From assembly GCA_016194905.1 (NCBI GenBank), contig JACQAP010000015.1, positions 46,947 through 110,946 on the forward strand: 64,000 nucleotides of DNA, in the 5' to 3' direction. The notes beneath the pieces are model-generated. The model was not told the origin of the DNA. It was given only the letters and a program-made list of their open reading frames with translations, and did not search any database. How positions within the stretch are numbered: the first letter of the stretch is position 1; every line of letters begins with the position of its first letter. Positions 41,643 to 50,321 of the stretch are shown here, piece by piece. The position numbers and the translations under genes were made by a program. The DNA comes from Betaproteobacteria bacterium (lineage in GTDB: Bacteria > Pseudomonadota > Gammaproteobacteria > Burkholderiales > JACQAP01).

Positions 41643-42473
41643 TCAGCTCGTCGCGATCGCGGCGGCCGCATCCTCGACGCTTTCTTCGAGGATTTTGACT
41701 TTCGGGCTCATCTGCGTCATCTGCGCCATGCCGAAAATCGTGGCGAAGGCCACATCCGTCGCGTCGCGGCCGGTGCCGATGCGCGTCACCTGGTTGCGCG
41801 GCGCCAGCTCGGTCGGATCGAACAGATACCAGCGCCCGCCGAGGAAAGCCTCGAACAACGCGTGGAAATCGGGCGGCGGATCCGGAAAATTGGCGTAGCT
41901 TGCGATGAATCTCGCCGGAATATTAAGCGCCCGGCAGAAGGCGATGGCGAGATGCGCGAAATCCCGGCAGACCCCGGCGCGCTGGACCAGGACGTCCGCG
42001 GCCGAAGTATTGGGATTCGAACTGCCGATCTGGTACTGGATGTGCTCGCGTATCCACCGGCAGATGGCTTCGACTCTGGCGTAGCCCGGTGGAAGGTTGC
42101 CGAATTCGCGTTGCGCCATGCGCATCAGCAGATCCGACTGGCAATAACGGCTCGGAAAGATGAAGGGAATGGTTTCCATCGGCAGCATGGCAATGGGCGA
42201 CTCCTGGATGACCGCGGGATCGCCCGCCATGTAGTCCAGCCCGACTGTCGCGCGATACGAAACTTTCAGTGGTCCCGGATTCGCGCGGATGCGCACGAAG
42301 CGGTTTTCCAGCAACGGATCGGTAAATTGCTCGAAGGGCAGCGGCGGATCGAACGACAGCGTTTCTTCAATGATCTGCTGATACTGATTTCTCGCCGCCT
42401 CGATGTTGAAGACGAAATCGCTGGGTTGGAGAATGCTGTAGCTCAGTTCGTTATCGATGCTGACGCGGATCAT
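41643..42473 (-). CDS. Transglutaminase-like cysteine protease family protein
   Basis: 276 residues. N-terminal beta domain, then the transglutaminase core: catalytic Cys in AGVCRDFAHLAIAFCRAL, His in DFHALFEAFLGGRWYLF, Asp in DPTELAPRNQV. LPPGYARVEAICRWIREHIQY is the usual lead-in helix. No signal peptide. Probably protein cleavage or crosslinking; substrate unknown. Confidence 0.9.
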   Translation of the reverse strand: MIRVSIDNELSYSILQPSDFVFNIEAARNQYQQIIEETLSFDPPLPFEQFTDPLLENRFVRIRANPGPLKVSYRATVGLDYMAGDPAVIQESPIAMLPMETIPFIFPSRYCQSDLLMRMAQREFGNLPPGYARVEAICRWIREHIQYQIGSSNPNTSAADVLVQRAGVCRDFAHLAIAFCRALNIPARFIASYANFPDPPPDFHALFEAFLGGRWYLFDPTELAPRNQVTRIGTGRDATDVAFATIFGMAQMTQMSPKVKILEESVEDAAAAIATS

Positions 42474-42767
42474 GGTCTGTCATTCAGATTGCTGCGGGTC
42501 CGGCTGCTTTGACATGAAGCTGCGAAGCGGAGTTCGACTATCGCGCTGGCAACGGGGGCACTTCATTCGGGCGGCGAATGTTCGGGGTAAAGCCCAGACT
42601 AACGCCGGGTCGGTGGAGGGTCAAGGCGGGCAGTCGTGGGGCAGGGATGAACCAGCCCCGATGCGCTGAAGAAAGAATTGTGCAAAACAAAGCCCCGACT
42701 GCGTGCTCTGACCCCGCTCTTACGTCGTATCATATGCGTCAGGTTTTCACTCCGTGCCGGAGAGGTG

Positions 42768-43718
42768 ATGCACAAGGTTTTTGTCGATGGACAGGAAGGC
42801 ACGACGGGACTCCAGATCCGTGACCGGCTGCTCGGCCACGGCGGTGTCACGTTGATCGAGATCGACCCCGGCAAGCGCAAGGACACCTCGGAACGCCGGC
42901 GGCTCTTGAACGAAGCCGACATTGCTTTCCTGTGCCTGCCCGACGCCGCGGCAAAGGAGTCCGCCGCGCTGGTGACGAGCGGCCGCGCGCGGCTGATCGA
43001 CGCGAGCACCGCGCATCGTACCGACCCTTCGTGGACCTACGGCCTGCCGGAATTGAACAAGGCGCAGCGCGCGAAGATCCTCAGTGCCAGGCGCGTGGCC
43101 AATGTCGGCTGCCATGCCGCCGGTTTCATCCTGCTCATGCACCCGCTGGTCGCGGCCGGGGTGGTGCCGAAGGACTATCCGGTGACCTGCCATTCGCTCA
43201 CGGGTTACAGCGGCGGCGGCAAGAAAATGATCGCCGCGTACGAGGAACCGGGACGCCCGCGCTTTCCGATCGGCGCGCCACGCCATTACGCGCTGGGCAT
43301 GAGCCACAAGCACCTTCCCGAGATGCAGAAATACGGCGGACTCGACTTCGCTCCCGCGTTCAACCCGATCGTGGGCGACTTCTACAAGGGCATGACGGTA
43401 ACGGTTCCGCTTGCGCGCCGGCTGCTCGCGAAGAAGGTGTTGTTGAAGGACGTGCACGACCTGCTGGCCGGGTACTACGCCGGCGAGCGCTTCGTGCAGG
43501 TCATGCCCTTCGATAGCGACGCCAACCTGGACGACGGCTTTTTCGATCCGCTCGGATCGAACGACACCAACCGCAACGACATCTTCGTTTTCGGCAACGA
43601 CGAGAACGTGGTGCTGGTGTCGCGGCTCGACAATCTCGGCAAAGGCGCTTCCGGCAACGCGGTGCAAAACATGAACCTGATGCTGGGATTGGACGAGGGG
43701 ACGGCGCTTGCCGGCTAG
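42768..43718 (+). CDS. argC: N-acetyl-gamma-glutamyl-phosphate reductase (ArgC2 type)
   Basis: 316 residues; ggagagg before the ATG. HKVFVDGQEGTTGLQI N-terminal NADP motif, catalytic Cys115 in ANVGCHAAGF, SLTGYSGGGKKMIAAYEE, HLPEM and GKGASGNAVQNMNLMLG. Reduces N-acetylglutamyl phosphate to the semialdehyde in arginine synthesis. Shorter type-2 ArgC. Its stop (TAG) overlaps the stop of the convergent gene through the palindrome CTAG. Confidence 0.93.
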   Translation: MHKVFVDGQEGTTGLQIRDRLLGHGGVTLIEIDPGKRKDTSERRRLLNEADIAFLCLPDAAAKESAALVTSGRARLIDASTAHRTDPSWTYGLPELNKAQRAKILSARRVANVGCHAAGFILLMHPLVAAGVVPKDYPVTCHSLTGYSGGGKKMIAAYEEPGRPRFPIGAPRHYALGMSHKHLPEMQKYGGLDFAPAFNPIVGDFYKGMTVTVPLARRLLAKKVLLKDVHDLLAGYYAGERFVQVMPFDSDANLDDGFFDPLGSNDTNRNDIFVFGNDENVVLVSRLDNLGKGASGNAVQNMNLMLGLDEGTALAG

Positions 43719-45019
43719 TCGGTGATCGCAGAGTAAACGAGCTGTTTGAACAGCTTGCGGTAGTAGGCGCGGATCGGGCTCGGCGCCTGAGTCATGTACA
43801 CGCCGACGAGCTGTTCTTTCGGGTCCACCCAGAAATAAGTTCCGGCGTATCCGCCCCACATGAATTCCCCGGCCGAACCGGATACGCCAGCCACGCCCGC
43901 GGCCTGGCGCACGGCGAATCCGAGTCCGAACGTATAGCCCGGCGTGCTCAGCAGGATCTCGCCCGGCGTCATCGGCGACAACGCCTGAATGCGCATGCCC
44001 AGGTGATCGGAGGTCATCAGCTCGACGGTGGTTCGGCTCAGGTAACGCTTGCCGTCAAGCTGGCCGCCGTTCGCCATCATTTGGGCGAAGCGCAGATAGT
44101 CGGACGCAGTCGACACGCCGCCCGCGCCGCCCGAGTCGTTGTTCGGTACCGCCGTCACGTCATAGAGCTTGTTGGGCTTGCCGCTGGATGTGTCCACCGG
44201 CAGGGCTTCGGCAAGGCGCCCCAGTTTCTCGCCCGGAACCCAGAACGCAGTGTCGGTCATGGCGAGAGGTTTGAACAGTCGCTCATCGAGAAAATCGGCA
44301 AGCCGCTTGCTCGATACGGCCTCGATTACGCGACCGAGCATGTCGGTGGCGAGGCTGTATTCCCAAACCGTACCCGGCTGGTGGACGAGCGGGGCTTTGG
44401 AGAAGCTCTCGACTTCCTCGGCGGGAGTCAAGCCTCTCGGATCGTCGTCGATGCCGCCCTTCGCATAGGCTTCCTTGACCAGGATGTTCTGCGTGAGGTT
44501 GGCGTAGGCCAGACCCGACGTATGGCGCAGCAGGTCCTGCACGGTCATCTCGCGCTCCGCCGGAACCAGCGTGTAGGTCACCTTGGCGAACTCCGCATCC
44601 GTTTTCGCGATGCTGACCTGCAACCCTTTCACGGCAGGCACGAACTTCGATACCGCATCGTTCAACTGCATCTTGCCATCCTCGACCAGCATCATCGCCG
44701 CTACCGACACCAGCGGCTTGGTCATGGAGTAGATACGGAATATTGCGTCCTTCGACAGCGGCTTGCCCGTTTCCTTGTTCTGGAAGCCGACTGCTTCGGA
44801 GTAGACCAATCGGCCTTTGCGGGCAACCATGACGACCACGCCGGGCAGGTTGCCTTTGTCGATCTGCTGCTTGAAGGCTTCGCTGATGCGGCCGAGCCGC
44901 TGCGCCGACATGCCGACCGATTCGGGCGGGGCGGCCGGCGGTCCCTGCGCCTGTAGAAGCACAGCCGGGCAAACGGTCGTGACGGCGAAAGCAAGGATCG
45001 CGATGCGTTTTGATCTCAT
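43715..45019 (-). CDS. Serine hydrolase, beta-lactamase class C / esterase family
   Basis: 434 residues. Signal peptide MRSKRIAILAFAVTTVCPAVLLQAQG. SxxK motif SMTK (Ser98, Lys101), YxN-like YSLA in TVWEYSLATDMLGRVIE, and GGYAGTYFWVDP near the C-terminus in place of the KTG box. EstB/EstA-type periplasmic esterases have this pattern, so true lactamase activity is not implied. Confidence 0.9.
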   Translation of the reverse strand: MRSKRIAILAFAVTTVCPAVLLQAQGPPAAPPESVGMSAQRLGRISEAFKQQIDKGNLPGVVVMVARKGRLVYSEAVGFQNKETGKPLSKDAIFRIYSMTKPLVSVAAMMLVEDGKMQLNDAVSKFVPAVKGLQVSIAKTDAEFAKVTYTLVPAEREMTVQDLLRHTSGLAYANLTQNILVKEAYAKGGIDDDPRGLTPAEEVESFSKAPLVHQPGTVWEYSLATDMLGRVIEAVSSKRLADFLDERLFKPLAMTDTAFWVPGEKLGRLAEALPVDTSSGKPNKLYDVTAVPNNDSGGAGGVSTASDYLRFAQMMANGGQLDGKRYLSRTTVELMTSDHLGMRIQALSPMTPGEILLSTPGYTFGLGFAVRQAAGVAGVSGSAGEFMWGGYAGTYFWVDPKEQLVGVYMTQAPSPIRAYYRKLFKQLVYSAITD

Positions 45020-45117
45020 GCTGCTCCTCCCTGGGGGTTATCTCGAGTCGGGTTTGCGTGGCAGGGTAGGGTGAGACTGCGGCGAGTGTCAATGCGAACC
45101 CGGCGCCGGGTCCCGCA

Positions 45118-45402
45118 TCACTTCTTCTTGGCCGGATCTTCCAGGGAGCACTTCCATCCCGTCGCCGTCGAGTGCTTCGGGATGGCCTGGGGCAGGTTGG
45201 CCATGACGGCAGGCAATGAGCTTGCGAAAGTGGCTTCGCATTCCCCGATCGTCTTGATATTTGGATTAAAGACGACGTACTTGTCGATGTCCGTATCGTT
45301 CTTGAGGGAGATTTCGACATAGACGCCGGGTGCCTGTTCTTGCTTGCATCCAGACAGTGCCAGCACCGACACAACGAAGAGGAAACTTGCAAGATTCTTC
45401 AT
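45118..45402 (-). CDS. Small lipoprotein, unknown
   Basis: 94 residues. Lipobox LALSGC (Cys19) after a hydrophobic signal. Mature part YVEISLKNDTDIDKYVVFNP, contains two further Cys (ECEATF and WKCSLED) that could pair. The open frame upstream to 45447 adds 15 residues without a better site. No family recognised. Confidence 0.65.
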   Translation of the reverse strand: MKNLASFLFVVSVLALSGCKQEQAPGVYVEISLKNDTDIDKYVVFNPNIKTIGECEATFASSLPAVMANLPQAIPKHSTATGWKCSLEDPAKKK

Positions 45403-45550
45403 CGACTTCCTGATTCGTCCAGGGACGAGATTAAAAAGCAAACACATCTAATAGTGCCGCGACGATCGTAACGGACGCAATGAGAAAGGAGCTCTTCAGG
45501 CCCTTCTCTGTGTCCTCTGTGACCAGATGCTTTTAAGCTTTCTGCGAAGC

Positions 45551-45739
45551 TTACAAGGCCCGGCTCAGATCCTCGATCAGGTCATCCGGGTCTTCCAGAC
45601 CGACTGACAGCCGCACGGTGCCTTCGGTGATCCCTGCCGCACGCAGCGCTGCGTCGTCCATGCGGTAGTGCCTCGTCGTCGCCGGATCAACGACATGCCC
45701 GGCGGTATAGGCGTAGACCTTGTCGTTGTCTATCGTCAA
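45551..45739 (-). pseudogene. Fused gene remnant: hydrolase 5' end joined to metY 3' end
   Basis: The 62-codon frame starts MTIDNDKVYAYTAGHVVD, similar to the alpha/beta hydrolase start (MYLTVDDRKTYAYTANRAFD), and continues without interruption into RMDDAALRAAGITEGTVRLS and on to LIEDLSRAL, nearly identical to the last 40 residues of MetY (51440-52732). It looks like a scar where a hydrolase-metY segment was deleted. Unlikely to be functional. Confidence 0.7.
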
Positions 45740-46069
45740 ATAGTTGCGAAAACCCTTAAGAACGTTACGACGCGAAGGGCGGCAGGGTAGGCAAAGGAAA
45801 AGCGCAAACTCATTACTTGTCTACGGGACTCAGTGGGGTCGCGAACATATGACGGCCAATGGGGTCTAAGTTTGTACCGAAGGGCGACTCGCCGAATGAT
45901 CCGCGGGTACATCGGCAACATCGGAATATACCAAGAGGAGAGGAAGCGTCGAACAAATCCAGGACCAAGGGAAAGACAAAAGCAGGGATCCGAGATAGTG
46001 CCGTGTAACCGCGCCGCCTGACGAGGGCCGCAATCGGCAACGATGTTCTCATTTTCCGGGAACACTCAG
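45740..46069. other. Gap with no recognisable feature
   Basis: About 330 bases between the remnant and the terminator at 46070. Short open frames on both strands lack ribosome sites and do not resemble proteins I know. Confidence 0.5.
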
Positions 46070-46089
46070 CCGCCTTCGGGCGGTTTTTT
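46070..46089 (+). terminator. Rho-independent terminator
   Basis: CCGCC-TTCG-GGCGG followed by six T. It stands only 17 bases before the ATG at 46106, so it either ends an upstream transcript or acts as a leader attenuator for that gene. Confidence 0.75.
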
Positions 46090-46105
46090 ATTATCGGAGG
46101 CCCTT

Positions 46106-46774
46106 ATGTGGAAAAGGATTTACGAGTGGGCCCTATTCATCGCTGCGATCGTCGTGGTTGCGGTGGCAATGATCCTGATATCGATCCCGCGGGCACAGGC
46201 AGACGGCGTCGATGCCATCAGGGCCCAGGGGCAGATAGCCTATTGCGCCAATTGGACAACCATCGCGATGTTCGGCTTGGACAACCGCTCGCTATGGAAT
46301 TCCGAACGCAGGATCGAAGGAGTAACGGAGCTGGAACCGGGAAAGGCGTACCCGGGGATCATTATCTTTGAGTGGGATGCGTTGACTGTCCAGGAAAAAG
46401 AGCTTATCGACAATGCGGTCTTTTTTGGCTATGACGCAGCCGACAAGTTTCTCCGAAATGGCGGCGCCTTCACGCGTTCCCTGGATGAGCGCCGGATGTG
46501 GTTCAACATCTTCATGAGCGAATGCTTGAGCCGCAGACAGGCCGTTCTTGAAGCGCCGCCGCTTCGTCTCGCGGCATCCAGATGGGTTCGAATCCTGCCG
46601 GCGGAACCCCGCCTGTCTGTAGGTGTCTCTAAGATTGCGGAGTATGCTTTCCGAGTACCTGCCTTCGTCTTCAATCCGGCTGCCTTGAGCCGAATGCGCG
46701 AAGGAGCCCGCTGCTATCCGGAGGTGGCCTGTGCTTCGTGCCGCACAACGCTACGAACACGATCTGCTCGGTGA
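46106..46774 (+). CDS. Membrane or exported protein, unknown
   Basis: 222 residues; cggagg five bases before the ATG. N-terminal hydrophobic helix (WALFIAAIVVVAVAMILISI) followed by ADGVDAI, readable as a signal anchor. The middle part (YCANWTTIAMFGLDNRSLWN) resembles no family I know. The last 15 residues overlap the aspA start by 44 bases, and the region after about residue 145 is Arg/Ala-rich and looks like shifted frame, so the C-terminus may be damaged. Confidence 0.45.
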   Translation: MWKRIYEWALFIAAIVVVAVAMILISIPRAQADGVDAIRAQGQIAYCANWTTIAMFGLDNRSLWNSERRIEGVTELEPGKAYPGIIIFEWDALTVQEKELIDNAVFFGYDAADKFLRNGGAFTRSLDERRMWFNIFMSECLSRRQAVLEAPPLRLAASRWVRILPAEPRLSVGVSKIAEYAFRVPAFVFNPAALSRMREGARCYPEVACASCRTTLRTRSAR

Positions 46775-48149
46775 ACGCGCCGTTCCGGCAGAGGCGTACT
46801 ACGGCGTGCATACGCTGCGGGCCGTCGAGAACTTCCCCATTACCGGCACGCCGATTTCCATCTATCCCGATCTGATCAACGCGCTGGCCTGCGTTAAAGA
46901 AGCCGCTGCGCTTGCCAACAACGAACTAGGGCTGCTCGACGATGCCAGGACTGACGCCATCGTCAAGGCCTGCAAGGACATCCGGGCCGGGGAACTGCTC
47001 GATCATTTCGTCGTGGACGTGATCCAAGGCGGCGCCGGCACTTCGACCAACATGAATGCCAACGAAGTCGTCGCCAATCGCGCGCTCGAGTACCTCGGGC
47101 ACACCCGCGGCGAATACCGCCACCTGCATCCGCTGGAGCACGTCAATCTGAGTCAGAGCACCAACGACGTGTATCCGACCTCGATCCGAGTGGCATTGCA
47201 GTTCGGCATCAGCCGGTTGCTGGAGGCGATGGCTGGGCTGCGCGCCGCTTTTGCCGCCAAGTGCGGGGAGTTCGCCGATGTCATCAAGATGGGACGCACC
47301 CAACTGCAGGACGCGGTGCCGATGACCCTGGGCCAGGAGTTCAGCACGTACGCGGTGATGCTGGGCGAGGACGAAGAGCGGCTTCGGGAAGCCGCGCGGC
47401 TCATTCTCGAGATCAATCTGGGCGCCACCGCCATCGGCACCGGCATCAACGCACCCCCCGACTATCCCGCTCTGGCGTGTCGCCGGCTTGCCGAAATCAC
47501 CGGCATTCCGTTGGTCATGTCGGTCAACCTTGTCGAGGCCACTCAGGACGCCGGCGCTTTTGTACAGCTTTCAGGCGTGCTCAAGCGCATCGCCGTCAAG
47601 CTGTCGAAGACCTGCAACGATTTGCGGCTGCTTTCTTCCGGGCCGCGCGCCGGCCTTGGGGAAATCAACCTGCCGCCGGTGCAGGCGGGCTCCAGCATCA
47701 TGCCGGGCAAGGTCAACCCGGTCATTCCGGAGGTGGTAAATGAAGTCGCCTTCGAAGTGATCGGCAACGACGTAACGGTGACCTTTGCCGCGGAGGCCGG
47801 TCAGCTCCAGCTCAACGCCTTCGAGCCGATCATCGCGCACAGCCTGTTCAAGAGCCTCAACCACCTGTGTCAGGCATGCACGGTGCTGGCGCAACGTTGC
47901 GTCGCCGGCATCAGCGCAAACCGCGAGCGCATGCGAGAAACGGTGGAACAATCCATCGGCATAGTCACAGCGCTCAATCCCTGGATCGGCTACGAGAATG
48001 CGACCGCGCTGGCGCAGGAAGCGCAGGCCACGGGCAGGCGCATCTACGATCTGGTATTGGAAAAGAAGTTGCTCGACAAAGAGCAGCTCGACGCCATCCT
48101 GCGGCCCGAGGCGTTGACACGGCCGCAGGTCCTGCCGACGCGGGAGTAG
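46731..48149 (+). CDS. aspA: Aspartate ammonia-lyase
   Basis: 472 residues from a GTG with ggagg six bases upstream. Fumarase/aspartase superfamily: signature GSSIMPGKVNPV near 323, GAGTSTNMNANEV, NLSQSTNDVYPTS and KMGRTQLQDAVPMTLGQEF. GAGTSTNMNANEV and LNPWIGYENATALAQEA favour aspartase over fumarase. Converts aspartate to fumarate and ammonia, thus linked to nitrogen metabolism. Confidence 0.9.
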   Translation: MLRAAQRYEHDLLGERAVPAEAYYGVHTLRAVENFPITGTPISIYPDLINALACVKEAAALANNELGLLDDARTDAIVKACKDIRAGELLDHFVVDVIQGGAGTSTNMNANEVVANRALEYLGHTRGEYRHLHPLEHVNLSQSTNDVYPTSIRVALQFGISRLLEAMAGLRAAFAAKCGEFADVIKMGRTQLQDAVPMTLGQEFSTYAVMLGEDEERLREAARLILEINLGATAIGTGINAPPDYPALACRRLAEITGIPLVMSVNLVEATQDAGAFVQLSGVLKRIAVKLSKTCNDLRLLSSGPRAGLGEINLPPVQAGSSIMPGKVNPVIPEVVNEVAFEVIGNDVTVTFAAEAGQLQLNAFEPIIAHSLFKSLNHLCQACTVLAQRCVAGISANRERMRETVEQSIGIVTALNPWIGYENATALAQEAQATGRRIYDLVLEKKLLDKEQLDAILRPEALTRPQVLPTRE

Positions 48150-48271
48150 AGTAACCGCCGGGGAATCCGCAATTCCCCCGATGACAGGCTGTCTAATATT
48201 TACCGGCGGACTTCCGAATCTGCACCCTGTTCCGCCCGGCGCCGCGTAAGGGTACACGAAGGGGAACCATC

Positions 48272-49348
48272 GTGACCGTAATCGCCAGGTTCGAGATCGA
48301 CTTCGTGCAGTTCCTCGACCACCTCGGTCGGGTGATTCAACCTTTGCCTGCCTTTGCCCGCGACCCGCAGGCCTTGATTCCGCTGTACCGGAGCATGGTG
48401 CTCACCCGCACTTTCGATGCGAAGGCGACCGCGCTGCAGCGCACCGGGCAGCTCGGCACCTTTGCCTCGTCGCTGGGGCAGGAGGCGGTGAGCGTAGGCA
48501 CTGCGGCCGCCATGCGGCCGGAAGACGTGCTTGTTCCCGCTTATCGCGAATATGGCGGTCAGATGATGCGCGGCGTCAGGATAGAAGAGCTGCTGCTGTA
48601 CTGGATCGGCGACGAGCGCGGCAGCGACTTCTCCGGCCCCCGACACGACTTTCCGATCTGCGTGCCGGTGGGCTCGCAGGCGGGGCACGCAGCCGGGGCG
48701 GCGTATGCGTTCAAATATCGCGGCGAGCCGCGCGTCGCGGTGTGCATACTCGGCGACGGCGGCACCTCCAAGGGCGACTTCTACGAAGCGATTAACGTCG
48801 CCGGCGCCTGGCAGCTCCCGGTGCTGTTCGTGATCAACAACAACCAGTGGGCGATCTCGGTGCCACGCGCGATCCAGACCGCCGCAAAAACCCTGGCGCA
48901 GAAGGCGATCGCCGCCGGCATCGAGGGTGTGCAGACGGACGGTAACGATGTTGTCGCAGTGCGCTTCGCGGTGGAACGCGCGCTGGACAAGGCACGCGGC
49001 GGGGGCGGCCCCACCGTGATCGAAGCCCTGACCTACCGGCTCGGCGATCACACCACGGCAGATGACGCCAGCCGCTACCGCAACGCCGAGGAAGTGAAGG
49101 AAAAATGGACCTATGAGCCGCTTGCGCGGCTGCGCAACTACCTGTTTGGCAGCGGGGCATGGACCAGGACCGACGAGGATGCTCTGCTTGCCGAGTGCGT
49201 TGGGTGCGTGCAGAAGGCAGTAGACAACTTCCTCGCCATTCCGCCGCCGCGGCCGGAACAAATGTTCGACCACCTGTACGCGCAACTGCCGAAAGCACTG
49301 CTGCCGCAGCGTGCGGCGGCGATCGAAGAAGGAGCCGATCGTGGCTGA
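48272..49348 (+). CDS. pdhA: Pyruvate (2-oxo acid) dehydrogenase E1, alpha subunit
   Basis: 358 residues from a GTG. Thiamine diphosphate motif GDGGTSKGDFYEAINVAGAW and later INNNQWAISVP; SLGQEAVSVGTAAAM; phosphorylation-loop equivalent YRLGDHTTADDASRYR. Heterotetrameric E1 type. First gene of E1a-E1b-E2, overlapping E1b by 8 bases. HTTADDASRYR is shared with branched-chain enzymes, so the substrate may be pyruvate or branched 2-oxo acids. Confidence 0.88.
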   Translation: MTVIARFEIDFVQFLDHLGRVIQPLPAFARDPQALIPLYRSMVLTRTFDAKATALQRTGQLGTFASSLGQEAVSVGTAAAMRPEDVLVPAYREYGGQMMRGVRIEELLLYWIGDERGSDFSGPRHDFPICVPVGSQAGHAAGAAYAFKYRGEPRVAVCILGDGGTSKGDFYEAINVAGAWQLPVLFVINNNQWAISVPRAIQTAAKTLAQKAIAAGIEGVQTDGNDVVAVRFAVERALDKARGGGGPTVIEALTYRLGDHTTADDASRYRNAEEVKEKWTYEPLARLRNYLFGSGAWTRTDEDALLAECVGCVQKAVDNFLAIPPPRPEQMFDHLYAQLPKALLPQRAAAIEEGADRG

Positions 49349-50321
49349 AGTCAATCTGGTGCAGGCGATCAACATGGCGCTTGCCTACGAGATGGAGCAC
49401 GACCCGGCCGTGCTGGTGCTGGGCGAGGACGTGGGCGTGAACGGCGGCGTGTTCCGTGCCACCGTCGGCCTGCAGAACCGCTTCGGCAAAGAGCGCGTGC
49501 TGGATACGCCGCTGGCGGAGGCGCTGATCGCCGGCATGAGCATCGGCATGGCCGCGCAAGGCCTGAAGCCGGTGGCGGAGATCCAGTTCTCCGGATTCAT
49601 CTATCCGACGCTCGATCAGATAATCAACCACGCCGCCCGCCTGCGCCATCGCACGCGCGGCCGGCTCGCCTGCCCGATGGTGTTGCGCTCGACCTATGGC
49701 GCCGGCATTCATGCGCCCGAACACCATTCGGAAAGCCCGGAAGCGTTGTTTGCGCACATTCCCGGCGTGCGCGTGGTGATCCCCTCCTCGCCGTTGCGCG
49801 CCTACGGGCTGCTGCTGGCGGCGATTCGCGATCCCGATCCGGTGATTTTTCTCGAACCCACCCGGCTGTACCGGCTGTTCAAGCAGGAGGTGCCCAACGA
49901 CGGCGAAGCCGTGCCGCTGGATGCCTGCTTCGTCGTGCGCCAGGGCCGCGACGTAACGCTGGTGAGCTGGGGCGCGAGTCTGTACGAGACGCAAGCCGCC
50001 GCCGACGTGCTGGCCCAGGGCGGCATCTCGGCGGAGGTGATCGACGTAGCCACGCTCAAGGTGCTGGATATGAACGCCATCGTGGAATCGGTGGGCAAGA
50101 CCGGGCGCTGTGTCATCGTCCACGAAGCACCGCGCTGTGCGGGCTTCGGCGCGGAAATCGCCGCCAACCTCGCCGAGCACGGACTGCTGTCCCTGCTCGC
50201 CCCGGTGCAACGAGTCACCGGTTACGATGTAGTCACACCCCTGCCGCGCCTGGAGTCGCAGTTCATACCGTCAGTGAAAAGAATCGTTGATTCGGTGCGA
50301 CGCACGATGGAGTTCGTATGA
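49341..50321 (+). CDS. pdhB: Pyruvate (2-oxo acid) dehydrogenase E1, beta subunit
   Basis: 326 residues; GTG with ggag six to seven bases upstream, overlapping the alpha gene by 8 bases. LGEDVGVNGGVFRATVGLQ, DTPLAEALIAGMSIGMAAQG, VAEIQFSGFIYPTLDQI, HHSESPEALFAHIPGVRVV and DVATLKVLDMNAIVESV are conserved beta-subunit blocks. Ends in ATGA overlap with E2. Confidence 0.92.
   Translation: MAEVNLVQAINMALAYEMEHDPAVLVLGEDVGVNGGVFRATVGLQNRFGKERVLDTPLAEALIAGMSIGMAAQGLKPVAEIQFSGFIYPTLDQIINHAARLRHRTRGRLACPMVLRSTYGAGIHAPEHHSESPEALFAHIPGVRVVIPSSPLRAYGLLLAAIRDPDPVIFLEPTRLYRLFKQEVPNDGEAVPLDACFVVRQGRDVTLVSWGASLYETQAAADVLAQGGISAEVIDVATLKVLDMNAIVESVGKTGRCVIVHEAPRCAGFGAEIAANLAEHGLLSLLAPVQRVTGYDVVTPLPRLESQFIPSVKRIVDSVRRTMEFV

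Noticed and set aside
46560..46612. tRNA-like T-arm word gggttcgaatcctgcc
   Set aside because: The T stem is mispaired, no complementary 5' acceptor strand is found within 90 bases, and there is no CCA; chance match inside an open frame.
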